From Purshia tridentata (lineage: Eukaryota; Streptophyta; Magnoliopsida; Rosales; Rosaceae): a DNA stretch of 64,000 nucleotides. The translations under genes were made by a program, and so were the position numbers. The stretch spans positions 19,898 through 83,897 of the forward strand of contig QANT01003947.1 of assembly GCA_003254885.1 (NCBI GenBank). Direction: 5' to 3'. The notes under the pieces were generated by a model. It was not told the origin of the DNA. It was given only the letters and a program-made list of their open reading frames with translations, and did no database searches. Shown piece by piece: positions 1 to 11,872 of this stretch (the stretch's first letter is position 1; the number at the start of each line of letters is the position of its first letter).

Positions 1-610
1 GCAAGGTTCGCCATGCCTTAATGCACAGAGAGAGAGAGAGTTTGTTCTTCAATTTTAATATGGTGAAAAACCGAAGACCATTGTAGTTTTATAGGCATCT
101 TCATCCGCTTCTACTGTCAATAGAGGCTATTATATATGCCCAAAAAAAAAAAATCCAAGTTCGTTGACTTTTTTTACTTAAACAAATTTCGTTGACTTAG
201 CTGGCAATTGGGTGAGTTGGTTCCCATATATGCTTTTTGAAAACTTAAATTCTTGGATCTTCAACTTGTTTTTTCATTTATTTATTGAGAATGTTCAACT
301 TGTATGCTAAACAAATCTTCAACTCTTGGATCTTCAACTTTTTTTTTTTAACATAAACAAATGTTCAACTTACACCCCTAAAATTTTGTGAGTTTCACAA
401 CTTGCACCATATTGTTTTAATTTTTTCAATTCAATATCTAAAGTTGTGATTTTTTACAATTAATTACTGTTGTTTGTTTGATTATCTAATTATACATTAA
501 TTAATAACGTGACTACTTGCCCCACATTTTGTTAACGACCTCCCAGACTGCCCCATAAGAAATGCTTTAGCAGTTTGATATGATTTTTGATTATGAACGA
601 CCTCCCAAAA

Positions 611-861
611 ACGTAATGTAGGGCTGTATAGTTGGCGAAGTCTTGCATTGCAACTGCTTCCTCCGGCATCAGTTGTACCAATTTCTCGACAAATTCCGAG
701 TGACCTTCCATTGCAGAAAAATGCAGAGCAGTTCTGGAGTGGGTTGTGATCCTTGTGGTTATTGCATTATGATCATTCTCAAAAAACCTTTTAGCACTTT
801 ACCAATCGTGCCTGAGTGCAGCAAGGTGCAGGGGATGGTAGTACTTAAGGTCTAATCCCAT
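611..861 (-). pseudogene. Ankyrin-repeat first exon, truncated relic (copy 1)
   Basis: Read on the minus strand from an ATG at 861, this encodes the start of a plant ankyrin-repeat protein of the ACD6/ITN1-like PGG class, with recognisable repeat text such as RTALHFSAMEGHSEFVEKLV and TALHYV. Codon 21 is TAA (801-799), where the sister copies have a glutamate after DW, and homology stops at about 611, just after TALHYV. No downstream exons belong to it. The left part of the window (1-60) again resembles the 5' flank of this unit, so another copy probably lies just outside. It is a dead fragment left by local duplication. Confidence 0.75.
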
Positions 862-1440
862 CCCTTAAATTTTGTGATCGCCATCATCAGAAGTAATTAA
901 ACAATTAATAATGATTTAAAACCAATGCCATCCCAAAAATTAGTACTTATGCATGTGTTGTGAAAAAAGCAAAGTACGTAATTAACAAAAGCATGCAGCA
1001 GTTGAGGCGCGCGCTTACAGTGTTGATTGGCAGCATTGTTGTTAAGCCATAAGTATGGATGTCTTGCAGTGGCTGGTGGTGCCCCAGAGCTTTGCCCTAC
1101 GTTGCCACTCGCGTGTGCAAGGTTCGCCATGCCTTCCTTAATTTAGTGATTTACTCAGACACAGACAGAGAGAAAATAGTTTGCTTCTTCTTGGTATATA
1201 TGGTTATCGATCACATGAAGTGGAAGTGTCCTATCAGTGAATAAGAAGGAAAGAACTAAAAGAGCCTTATCACAGTTAGCTTATTGATTCTTTCCTTCTT
1301 TCGTTTTTCTTTTCTTTCTGATAAATTGCTTCTTTCCTTCTTGCATGAGGCAAATTGAACTAAAAGATTGATATAACAAGTAACAACGAACATATATATA
1401 TATATATATATATATACTCTTCCCTTTGTCATAAGCTTCC
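862..1440 (-). repeat. Duplicated 5' flank of the ankyrin units
   Basis: This block lies upstream of the copy-1 exon. It is closely repeated at about 6558-6910 upstream of copy 2. Shared landmarks include GAGCTTTGCCCTACGTT, a stretch around GTGCAAGGTTCGCCATGCC that also appears at the left edge of the window, and a near-identical pyrimidine-rich block at about 1245-1310 and 6722-6790. It probably carried the promoter of the ancestral gene. It holds an (AT)n tract at about 1391-1416. Confidence 0.7.
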
Positions 1441-1639
1441 ATGACAAATATGTTCAAAATAAGAGCTCCATCGCAGCATTGCTCATGCAAGCCATTTGGA
1501 TTGCAGAATGGGAATTTGATTCAAGAGACTCAAGATGCCTGGGATCTCCAAACTGATAGAAAGGTCTGGGATCTTCGATTCGCCTCAACCAAACTTTGCC
1601 CTGGTATCTTTCTTCAACTCCTTTTACCTCGTACAATAT

Positions 1640-2125
1640 ATAAGTTTGGTAATTTACTATTAATAGCATGGAAGCTTTTTGAGATTAAACCGCACACCTC
1701 ATGGTTATTTGATTGCGTTGATTTATGTTTTAGTAGGAATCCAGGTTTGAAAAAGCTGCGTGGAAAACTATCATCATGGTTTCTATAGCAAAGAAGAGAG
1801 AAGCAAGACCTTTTATCATCCTTTTGGGCAGTGAGTGACTCGAGAAAGTCTTCCGCATATCGTGCAGGCAGGATTGACAAGAACATCAAGATGGCAGTGG
1901 TAGAAGAAAAAAGAGCTAGTGCATCGAATAGCAAACACCATGAATGAGTTTCTCCCCAAGAAAATTGGAATGCCTTTTTCACTGTTTTTGCTACCGGTTA
2001 CAGTAAAAGTTGCAGTGAAAACTACAGTGGCATTGAGAGCCTCCACTAACATGCAAGAATTTAATGTATCCTTCATCCATTTATCTCCCTTTCCAGTCAA
2101 CTCTTGTGTTAACATCATTCTTTAA
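1640..2125 (-). pseudogene. PGG-domain exon relic (copy 2 of the family)
   Basis: The minus strand encodes the C-terminal PGG membrane domain of an ankyrin protein: DKWMKDTLNSCMLVEALNA, a first hydrophobic helix, FLGRNSFMVFAI, then DALALFSSTTAILMFLSIL. The reading frame breaks after FAI (about two bases missing before the DALALF block), a conserved Glu is missing in RYAEDFLESL, and the frame shifts again before the SLLCYRNHDDSF stretch, which corresponds to SLFVAIATMMIAF in the neighbouring copy. No ankyrin exons follow upstream; a solo LTR begins 150 bp away. It is a disconnected, inactive 3' exon. Confidence 0.8.
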
Positions 2126-2275
2126 GAATCCTCTCTGTAATTAGAAATGTAATTGACAAGTTGGGTCGAAAAATCGTTTATTAACGCCAGTGAAGACAAC
2201 AGTGATTACTATTAATTATATTCACTAGAAACATAGAAAAAATACTTCACAGTACATACATGATCAGTACAACAC

Positions 2276-3090
2276 TGTTGATGCCAAAAATTTGGAAGCC
2301 TCTAGATCAACGCAGTATGTATAGGTGGATCTTGAAAGACTTGGTTTCGCACCTCCAATCCCTGAGCTTGATGATCCCTGTATAGAAAAGGAATAACCAA
2401 TAGTGGGAGACTTACACCAGTGAGGTGTTAGCTAAGAACCCTCCGATGGTGAAGTTAGAAAATAGTAAGAACCAGAAGATCAATTCCAAGAGCTAGGCTT
2501 AAGATTAATTCAGTCGATATGTGTTTTCTGTACATTTCTTGTTATGATTTTTTCTCTGTATTTCTGCGTGTCCATCCCTCCAAAAAAGAGGGGAAGAGGG
2601 TCATATTTATAGACAAAAAACCCTAGATACCTGCATGGAAATGGGCGATCGCTATTTGGCCATGTCAGCGCACCTACAGCACCTATCTCGCCCACTAGGC
2701 CACTTGGACATTAAATGCAAGCATGGAAAGTGGGTGATGGGTGAGATGGCTGTCCTGTCATGCCTACTTTTCGTCAGGTAGGAAGGAGACTTTGGGTGAT
2801 CGATACTTGAGTGCATTTATCTTGGAGAGTATGCGTTCAATGTTAATGTTGATCTTAGTTGAAGGCGAGCCGAGCCGCATCTTTACCTGAGCTGGTTCAC
2901 AATGGACCTTGAAGCACGTGCAACTTCTGTGGGTTCGGTGTTGAGTCAATCCTCTACTTCGAAGTTCGGCTCGATATAATGACGTGGCAGATAGCCAGCT
3001 CTGCTTGGACTTTGGGTCAACATCAGAGATATAGGACAAGTGTCAGATATACGTTTGTGGGTGACGTGGATGCCGATCCGAGCACCAACA
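2276..3090. mobile_element. Solo LTR, 815 bp, with 5-bp target duplication
   Basis: The element starts TGTTG and ends CAACA, perfect inverted termini of the TG...CA kind. It is flanked by the direct repeat AACAC at 2271-2275 and 3091-3095. It has no coding capacity, tRNA primer site or second LTR nearby, so it is best explained as a solo LTR left after recombination of a full retrotransposon. Its first 20 bases resemble those of the second solo LTR at 3962, which suggests related families. Orientation is not settled. It separates the PGG relic at 1640-2125 from copy 3. Confidence 0.85.
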
Positions 3091-3255
3091 AACACCTTTT
3101 ATTTTATAAAAAAAATAAAATAAAAATAGCACACATAATATTCTCTCATGGATCACAAAAGAAAGTTGGATCCATGTTTATTAAACAAAGACGAGCTAAG
3201 TCGGCACAACTCCAAAGATGCAGCATCTATTGTTGATTATTTCATGTTCAACGAA

Positions 3256-6200
3256 TCACCAAATTTTTTGAGGACTAAAGCTTCTCCCATATGTTGATTT
3301 GATCATTTGTAAAACAGAGGAAGCTGTAGCATTATGAACATAGCCACTGGGAAAGAAGCCAGCAGAGTAATGGGAATGGCAATCCATTTGATTCTCTCCC
3401 CCAGTACAATTGAGAAAGCTGCACCGAAGGCTATCATCATGGTCGCTATAGCAACGAAGAGAGAAGCGAGACCTATTATCAGCCTCCTGGGCAGTGACTC
3501 CAGAAAGTCTTCTTCCGCATATCGCGCAGTTAGGATTGACAAGAACATCAAGATGGCAGTGGAAGAAGAAAACAAAGATAGTGCATCTGAAATAGCAAAC
3601 ACCATGAATGACATTTTGTCCAAGAAAATTGGAATGCCTTTGTCGCTGCTGTTGCCTCCGGGTACGGTAAAAGCTGCAGTGAAAACTACAGTGGCAATGA
3701 GAGCCGCCACTAACATGCAATAAGTCGATGTATCCTTCATTCACTTCTCTCCCTCCTTAACTAACTTTTTGTGCTCTTCTGTGAATACTTGCCGAGGTGT
3801 TTTGTGATCCCTGTTTCGCAATGTTAGTTTTAGTGGAGGGGCAACCAATTTCTCCACTGCCTACAAGTAAGGCAAATATTGATGTAAATACATAATTTGA
3901 ATTTTAAGTGATGAGGTTAAGAACAAGAACCAATAAATATAGACTTATTTCTCAAACCTATTGTTAATGCAATTTTTGGTACATCAACGTAAATAATGGG
4001 TTCAAAATATAGAGAAATAGAGAGTAAGAACACAGGGATTTTAGGTGGTTCACCCAATTTGGGCTACATCCAGTCAGTTTTATTGTGTTTGTATTGTTGG
4101 ATTACATGTGTGAGATCGAGGGAGAGAGAGGGAGAGGAGCATGTATGTAAAAAACTGGTGGGGCGTTGCTGGAGGGAACCAGCCCCCAGCCGAGTAAATG
4201 AAAAAGCCTCTCCCATCCCTTGGGATCAAGGGGTTAATATAGGCAGCCAATGGGCCCTTTGGGCCAAGTAGGCATGGGCCTTGGGTTATAGGCAAATGGG
4301 CCTCATGTGTGTTGTAAATGAGCTAATGGGTGTTGGGCCGAGTGGACAATTGGGCTTTGTGTAATCTGTAAGTGGGGCCATTCGGCCTAGTAGACAATTA
4401 GGCCTTATATAATAATAGGGCCCGACAAATGGCCCGAGATGTTATCCGGTGATTGAGTCAAGGCTCCGATTTCTGTGCTAACCACGTGACAATTTCTTAT
4501 TGGTTGAATCAGATGGGTGGATTTACCCACAAACACCTATCTTTACTTGATACTTAAACCATTGAAACTCTCTTTGCATTTGTAGTGCCGAACCTGAAAC
4601 AGACGATAGTTCAGAATGTTTTGCCAACTTTGCTGTTTCAAAAAAGATATTTTCAATCTCAGGTTGTGAAGCAATATAATTATTACGTGCAACATTACTA
4701 TCGCACACAAGACTGAAAATCTTCTCTTGTCGATTTACAATAGCATATCTTAGTGTGTCGGTATTATCCCAAATCAGATCTGGGAAAGTTATAAGGCATT
4801 CCCTTATAACTTCAACTGTACCATATGCTGCAGCTGCATGCATGGCATCTGACTTCCTTAAAAACTCAAAAACCTGCCAATTATTGGAATTACAATTGAA
4901 GCCAAACACCCCAATAGCCTTCCAACTTATGCTTTTGAACCATTGAAGCACTGCAACAAAACAGTGCTGGATTAAATATTTACAGGCGGTCTCCAAAGTT
5001 ACATGTCAGTATGATAGAATTAATGACTAGGACTGAAGTTAGAAATTACAAGTGAGCCTGTACAATAGACTTCTCCAACTAGACTCGCAATCGGTCATCA
5101 CAACCCAAACAATCGATAGATACAAAACCACAAACCCTTTTTTATCATAAACTGTTATTTCCTTAGTTATTAGTCCTATAAACAGTCTCAACTTTCCTTG
5201 GCCAAAAAAAAAAAAAAACAGTCTCAACTTTCTCACAAAGGGATCAGCATGCAGTGCTAGCTGTGAGTATTGCTTATGAAAAGACTAGTAAATTTCACAT
5301 GTCTGGACACATAGTGATTTAGCACAACAAATAGAACTCATTTCAGAATTTATCCTTAAACACCTTTAAAATATACAAAGTAGGTGTGCAAACCTGACCT
5401 TTATAAGTTGCTGATTTTATTGTGGTTTGTATGTTCATATCACCTGTTGCTGAAACCGTTGATGGATAGTGGACTTCCACTGGAACCACTAATAAATTCG
5501 TTAAAAAAAAAAAGATACATAGATCAATATATTTTTTTGGTATGTGGGCATATTATATAGATGCTTATATACAAAAAAATTTCAGAATATTTTTTATTGT
5601 AATTCAGTAGGGGCATTAGCTAGATATTATTGAATTAGAGATAAAAATTAAAAAGTGAATTAGTTGGAAGAAATTAAACTGACAAGGGTAGATGCATCTT
5701 CCCCAAAATCCAAGCCTACATCCACTCGGGAAGTCCATAGAATTCATACTCAAAATACTGAGTAAACATGCCCCATCATCATCACAAGCAGTAGCTAAGT
5801 GAGGGTAGCGCTTCACTAGATCCACAGCAATATCTGCTGAACAAAAGCTTAGAGATGAAAAGGTGTATTACTATTATTATTATTCTAACTTTTGTTCACC
5901 AAGATGACATGGCAATAATTTTGTACTTGCCGTAAATAAATGAGGTTTTCCAAGGTAGGCCAATTATTGGCCAAATAAAATAGTGCACATTAGTTGTGAT
6001 TTCAAAAGGTTGAGATAATAGTTGACAAAGAAAGAAATGCACTTGTTATGATTGTTACACTGACCGTAAAACCCTGACTGCACTATCATAGTTATAAGGG
6101 CCCAAGCGTTGGGACGAGAGAAAGGACTGCCGGGCGGCTCATTTGTAATTACCAAAGAAAGGTACCGAAGCATTTCCTCCATATTTTTACAATTGCAGAA

Positions 6201-6557
6201 AGCAGTGAAATGGAGTGGAGTAGCTCCATTGTTGTTTGTGAGCTGCGTCAAAGCAGGGTTTTTTGTCACCAATGCCTTGGCAGCTTTCTCGGTTCCACCC
6301 ATGGCAACGTAGTGTAGGGCTGTACAGTTACACAGTCTTGCATTGCAAGTGCTTCCTCTGAAATGAGTTGCACCAACTTCTCAATAAATTCCGAGTGACC
6401 TTCCAATGCAGCAACATGCAGAGCAGTTCTGGAGTGGACTGTGATCCTTGCGGTTATTGCATTACAATCATTCTCAAAGAAACTTTTAGCACTTTCCCAA
6501 TCGCCTCTGAGCGCAGCTAGGTACAGGATGGTAGTACTTAAGGTCCAATCTTCCCAT
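3256..6557 (-). pseudogene. Ankyrin-repeat/PGG-domain protein gene, degenerate (copy 3)
   Basis: The minus-strand gene model has exons at about 6557-6065 (ankyrin repeats), 5833-5684, 4950-4547 and 3860-3256 (PGG domain, four membrane helices). The family acts in membrane-linked stress and defence signalling (ACD6/ITN1-like). Lesions seen: a base missing near the start (YYH then CCTGTAC instead of CCCCTG), a frameshift before TALHYVAMGG at about 6310, TGA at 3743-3741 replacing the conserved Trp of the EKWMKDT motif, a one-base shift at the C-terminus near 3303, and loss of the segment matching LQDAKLRHHCAVELVKK of copy 4. The last intron is occupied by a solo LTR. The PGG core still reads MLVAALIATVVFTAAFTVPGG. 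It may still be transcribed but cannot make the full protein. Confidence 0.85.
3962..4535. mobile_element. Solo LTR, 574 bp, in an intron of copy 3
   Basis: Starts TGTTAATGC and ends ACAAACA, with TGTT/AACA inverted termini and the target duplication CCTAT at 3957-3961 and 4536-4540. Inside is a GTGGTTCACCCAATTTGGGC block of a kind common in plant LTRs and a TATA-like TTATATAATA near 4406. No internal retrotransposon genes remain. It sits in the last intron of the degenerate ankyrin gene, within about 10 bases of the splice donor. Confidence 0.88.
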
Positions 6558-7624
6558 TGCCTCGGAGCTTTGCCCTACGTTTCTACTCACGTGTGCAAGG
6601 TTCCCCATGCCGTCCTTAATTTAGTGATTTACTCAGACAGACAGAGAGAAACATGCATTTGCTTCTTTTTGATATATATGGTTATCGATCACATGAAATG
6701 GAAGTGTGTCCTATCAGTGAATAAGAAGGAAAGAACTAAAAGAGCCTTATCACAGTTAGCTTATTGATTCTTTCCTTCTTTCTTTTTTCTTTTCTTTCTT
6801 ATAAATTGCTTCTTTCCTTCTTGATGAAGCAAATTGATCTAAAAGATTGATCTAACAACTAACATATATATATATATATGTACTCTTCCCTTTGTCATAA
6901 GCTTCCATGAAATTCTGATATATATTTTTCTTACTTGTTTGACCAGTATGTGTGACCAATGTGTGTAGGCCTAAAATGGCATATTCTGGTTATATTGTTA
7001 CGATGAGTTACAAATTTTTTCTCAGAGTTTTACTTGGACGAGACAAAAACTTCAAGAAATCAAGTATCAATTCCATATGCAAAGCCAATTTTTATATACC
7101 AAAAATTGTTGGTAATGTACTTTGTAGGAAGTTGAAAATTAATTTGTCTTGAGAAAAAAAAGTAAGTTTGTAACAGAAACTTTACAGGCCATCAGCAATT
7201 TCGGTAACAGGGTGTCAATTTCAAGAAAAAGAAAAATTTATTTGCAACAAAGTTAGGTAAAGTTGGAGTATATATATGGTGCCAGTTTCCAACTTAGCTT
7301 GCAAAGTGCAGGGTGGTATTCTCAGATTAGATGATGAGCTTACTTTATCTCGTAGGGGTATATATACAAGCCACATTATACTAAATTTATAACTTAATTT
7401 ATACTCGGCGATACATTGAACTAGCACAAATATATGTGCCATACATATGTCATGTAGTTTTATGTATAAAAAAATGCATGCTATAGGTTTGTTTATCTTT
7501 AATAATAATAACTCTGCAAAACCTAATGGAGGATCTGTCACTCATCACTACTCCCAGTATACAGAAACAACACAACCAAAACACAAGTACTGCAAACACC
7601 TTTTTTATGCATAAGTCTGTCGAA

Positions 7625-10511
7625 TTACCAAATGTTTTGAGGGCTAAAAATGCTCTGTCGACCAAAAGTTGATCGGACCATTTGGATGAACAAGGGAAGC
7701 TGCAGCAAGGCAAAAAGAGTCACCGGGAAAGTGGCCAGCAAGGTGATTGGGATAGAACCCAATTGAATCTCTTGCTGAGCACAATTGAAAGACTTGCACC
7801 AAAGGCTACCATTGTAGTGGCTATAGCAACGAAGAGAGAAGCCAAGCCTATTATCAAATTCTTTGGTAATGACTCAAGGAAATCTTCTTCAGCATAACGT
7901 GCAGTTAGGATTGACAGAAACATCATGAGAAAAGTTAAAGAAGAAAACAGAGCTATTGCATCTGAAACGACAAACACCATGAATATGATTGAGTTCTTCG
8001 ATAAGAACATAGGAGCTCCTTCAGCGTCGTTACCTCCAGGTACTGTAAAAGCAGCGGCAAACACAACCGTGGCAATGAGAGTTGCAACAAGCATGCAAGA
8101 ATTCGAAGTATCCTTCAGCCATTTCTCTCCGCTCTCAGCTAATGTTTTGTGTTCCTTGGTGAATAATTCCCTAGCAGTTTAATTTTAATTCTTCTTCTCC
8201 TTGTAATAAGGGTGAACTAGATTCTCCACCACCTGAAGAAACAAAATAAAAGAATTAACAATGTCAAATATGTGTGCGTGTGTGTGTGTATGTGCATGCA
8301 TGCTACCAATATATAAATGTTCAGGATGAACACATTGAACCACTGCAACTGTCTCTGCATTTGTAGAGCTGCACCAGATATTGCTGAGAGCTGGGGAAGA
8401 GGAGCTAACTTTGCTGCCAGATGCAAGATGGTCTCCGTTTCATGTATCAGCGTAGAAGCTATTAATTTACTTCGTGCAGTCTTATCACACACAATAGGGA
8501 AAAGTTTTTCATGCCGAAGTTCAATAGCAAAAGGGAGGAATAAGTATTTGTTGTTGCTGTGGCGAAACCAAATTAGATCAGGAAAAAATTGTAGGAGTGT
8601 CTTTATAATTTCAACAATTCCATTAACTGTGGCTGTGTACAAGATATCTAATTTCAAAAAATAATTCAAACGCCAAGATATATGCGTCTGTGAGAGTTCT
8701 GAGCAAATTTTCTTTACTAGTTCAACTGCACAATGATGTCTAAGTTTTGCATCTTGGAGATGAGTGAAACTAGCTGGTGCTGCATGTTAAACACGTAAGA
8801 GATGTGAGTGGAAAACATCTAGCAGTAGTAAATATAGTAGGCTAAGGTTCCAATCCTGACCTATTCGTTTAATAGCTCCACAAAGCAGTCTTCTTAACCA
8901 ATGAACAACTGCGAAAGAGAAGCAAACCACTCAAAAAGTGTCTAGTATTGCAAATTTATAGTCACCAAGAAAAGCCTACCTTAACTACCAAGGTAATATT
9001 CCTTTCGGAGCAACATGGCCAGTTTTGGCTATAGCTGAGACCTTAACTTCAATATATGTAAGTTCCAAGAGTAATAAAAAACTCAAACAAATATGAACTT
9101 TTGAAACACTATATATAATATAAATTAGATCTGAAGTTTTACCTCAAATCGCCTAATTGCATCTTTTCACTGCAACCCCTGTTTTGATGTTCTTCTTCCC
9201 AACTAAAATAAGATAGAAACTTTCTTTATATTCACATTGTAATTGCATAATTATAGAGGTAAGCCTCATAATACACTTCTTTTTTCAAATATGATAAAAC
9301 ATAGCAATAGTCGAGCAGAATTTACAAAACCTTACCTCTATACTTCACTGATGTTGGCATTGTCAGAACGTTTTGGACGCTTTCATGGCGACCGTCCACA
9401 GATGCTCTCACCGAGTGTGGTGGTCTATAGTCCACTTCAACAGGGAGAACTGACACCAAAATGGAACAATATTTCGAAAAATCAGTTGGGAAAACAGAAA
9501 GGGCATAAAAAAGGTAAAGTAGAAAATATATAATTCAAGAAATAAGAAAGGAGACATAACATGAGTAAAAGAAGCTTTCCCAATATCCAAGCCTACTGCC
9601 ACTCAGGAAGTTTGACTGGTCCTTTGCCAAAACATACAAAGGAGTACAGTCCTGTTGATCAATAGCGGTAGCCAACTCAGGATATTTCTGAAGTAGATAC
9701 AGGGAAATATCTGTTTCAGAAAATTTTGAAGGCAAATGGGTTAGTAATGAAAAGGGCCAATGTGAACCACATTGTGTGCACAAGAGTGTTGTAACACCTA
9801 ATAGCCAGTATTTGTCTTACCATGAAAACCTGAAGCAATAAGCACATTGATGAGGTTAGGTGCCCAAAGACCAGTGAAGGGACGACTAGGGTCCTCATCT
9901 GTAGTTACCAACAAAAAGTACCAAACCAACTCCTTACTCTCTCCAAAAGAGGCAGCTAGAAGGAACGGAGTTCGTCCTTTGCTATCCAAACTTTGTGCTA
10001 ACGTGGGATTTTCCCTCAACAATGCGTTGGCAGACCTCAGGCTTCCACCTATAGCAGCATAGTGGAGGACTCTGAAACCCATGTCGTCCAGCTTTTCGAG
10101 TTCATCTGCAGGCACAAGTTTCACCAGTTTCTACACAAACTCCGAGTGTCCTTCAGAGGCAGCAACATGTAGCGCAGTCATTGATAAATCTGAGATCCTA
10201 GCTATCACTGCGTCCGGATCATGCTTCAGAAACCTTGTAGCTTCTTCCCAATTGCGTTTGAATGCGGCATTGTACAGGGGTCGGTAGTAATCCAAGTGCA
10301 CTTCCAACACATATGCAATCATTTACAGAGTTCACTTAAAAACGCTCCCAGAAGAAAAACAAAATGGTAAAAGAGGAATCAAAATAAGGGTAATCAGGTG
10401 CTTACAATCTTGAGCAGCAGTGTCATCCTGGCTTTCAGGGGCAGCTACATAACTACGATTTTGCGCAATGTCGAATGTCAATGGTGTGATTTCACTGTTA
10501 GGGAGTGCCAT
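7625..10511 (-). pseudogene. Ankyrin-repeat/PGG-domain protein gene, recently inactivated (copy 4)
   Basis: This is the most complete copy. Exons by phase: 10511-10406 (ATG, MALPNSEITPL), 10300-9821 (ankyrin repeats), 9720 to about 9560, 8908-8861, 8779-8334 (ankyrin) and 8232-7625 (PGG membrane domain). All splice sites and phases still fit. Four small lesions kill it: TAG at 10133-10131 in HSEFV*KLVKL (Glu in relatives), TAA at 8187-8185 and TAA at 8181-8179 just before TARELFTKEHK, and one base missing at about 7763, which shifts the last helix; the tail PITLLATFPVTLF continues in another frame. The intact family member would be a multi-pass membrane protein with about five ankyrin repeats. 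Strain polymorphism or sequencing errors are less likely given four independent hits. Confidence 0.87.
8272..8292. repeat. (GT)n microsatellite
   Basis: A short GT dinucleotide run in the last intron of ankyrin copy 4. Confidence 0.8.
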
Positions 10512-11872
10512 TGATTATGTATGTATCTTTGATTAACAGAGACACATATATGTAACAAGTAAACAACTTTTTTTCAGTTCTAGCAATGGCCTAGATATAT
10601 TGAAAGGATGCTTACTTCTTCTTCCCGTAAAGAAGAATCATCAAATAATTAAATGTCAAAATGCTGAATGTATTATTCCTTTTACTTGTTCTTTATTGCT
10701 TTATGACAAACCCGCCTCTCTCTTTTTCTCTGATTGTCCGTTTGGGCAGTAACAGTAACTATTCCCACACAAACAAAGGTTAAGAAAGCTGAAAGTCCAG
10801 GATGGCCACTAGAACTATCAAAATATGTGTTAATGGAAACCAGGTAATGAGTCTATTAAAGCATCAAATGGAATTGTACTTTACAAATTATTGTAATTTT
10901 GGTCATATATTTTATGTACCGTTAGCAATTTAATGACGAATTCAACGAAAATGCTAACCGTTTCTTTAAATTTCAATGGTTTGTCAATATTTGGTCCCAA
11001 GCAATTTAACAACTAACATTCATACTATTCACTTTTTCATAATCTTCCATGAAATTTTATGCTTGTCCATGCCTGAAATCCTGATATGTTTCTCACTACT
11101 TTGACCAGATATTTGTGACCAATGGCATATAAATTATGGGTAAAATTGTCAGAAGGAGTTACAATTTTTGTCTCAAGTTTTACTTAAACGAAACAAAAAC
11201 TAAGAAACCAACCACTAATTCCATATGCAAAATGATTAAATATTTAAAAAAAATCTCAAGATGTTGAATGTGTTAATCTTTTTCAATTTTTTCTTTATTG
11301 CTTTTTGAAAACCCCCTCTTTTTCTCTGTTTGTCCGTTTAGGGCTGTAATTATTCCTAAAACGAACAAAATGACTACACACGTAAGAAAGCTCAGAGTCT
11401 ATGACAAGCATCAAATGAAATTGTAGAAAAATGCGAAAGTGAACGGTAGCCTGTAGGTGAGGCTACTTTTAACATTCCTTCACATTGATAATGCATTCCT
11501 TCATACGCCATCGCCCTGTCCTAAATCGTTAAAAAAGCTAACAGGGATGAAGGGCTTTATCAGAATAAAATGATACATCCACCATAAGTGCACAAAAGAA
11601 CGCACGTCACTTGACTGATATCAAATACTTGCAAATTATTATCTTTCCACTGATGTTTCATGTTTGATTATATGTGCAGTAAAAGCACAGCATGCACTTT
11701 ACAAAAGCATATGGCATTGGCTACATTGGTAGAGGGCAAAAGGTATGTAACTGGATGACAGAATTTCTAACTAAAATATGTCGAACATCTTATATAGCTG
11801 ATTGAACTTGATTCAGCTTCTACAGGGTGGCTAATGCCACGATGACCCAAACTGGGATTAATTTGAGGAGAC
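10512..11872. other. Intergenic, with relic ankyrin-unit flanks
   Basis: No gene is visible. Two segments are internally repeated: about 10640-10760 and 11245-11350 share a CTTTATTGCTTT...CTCTTTTTCTCTG...TGTCCGTTT series. About 11050-11235 also resembles 6910-7085 (CTGATAT...GACCAG...GTGACCAATG, then a TCCATATGCAAA landmark), which is the upstream flank of copy 3. These look like old promoter-side pieces of further ankyrin units whose coding parts are gone. Confidence 0.55.

Noticed and set aside
1441-1640. Possible coding segment (LIQETQDAWDLQTDRKVWDLRF) next to the PGG relic
   Set aside because: Looked faintly like a retroelement gag remnant, but too short and without supporting context.
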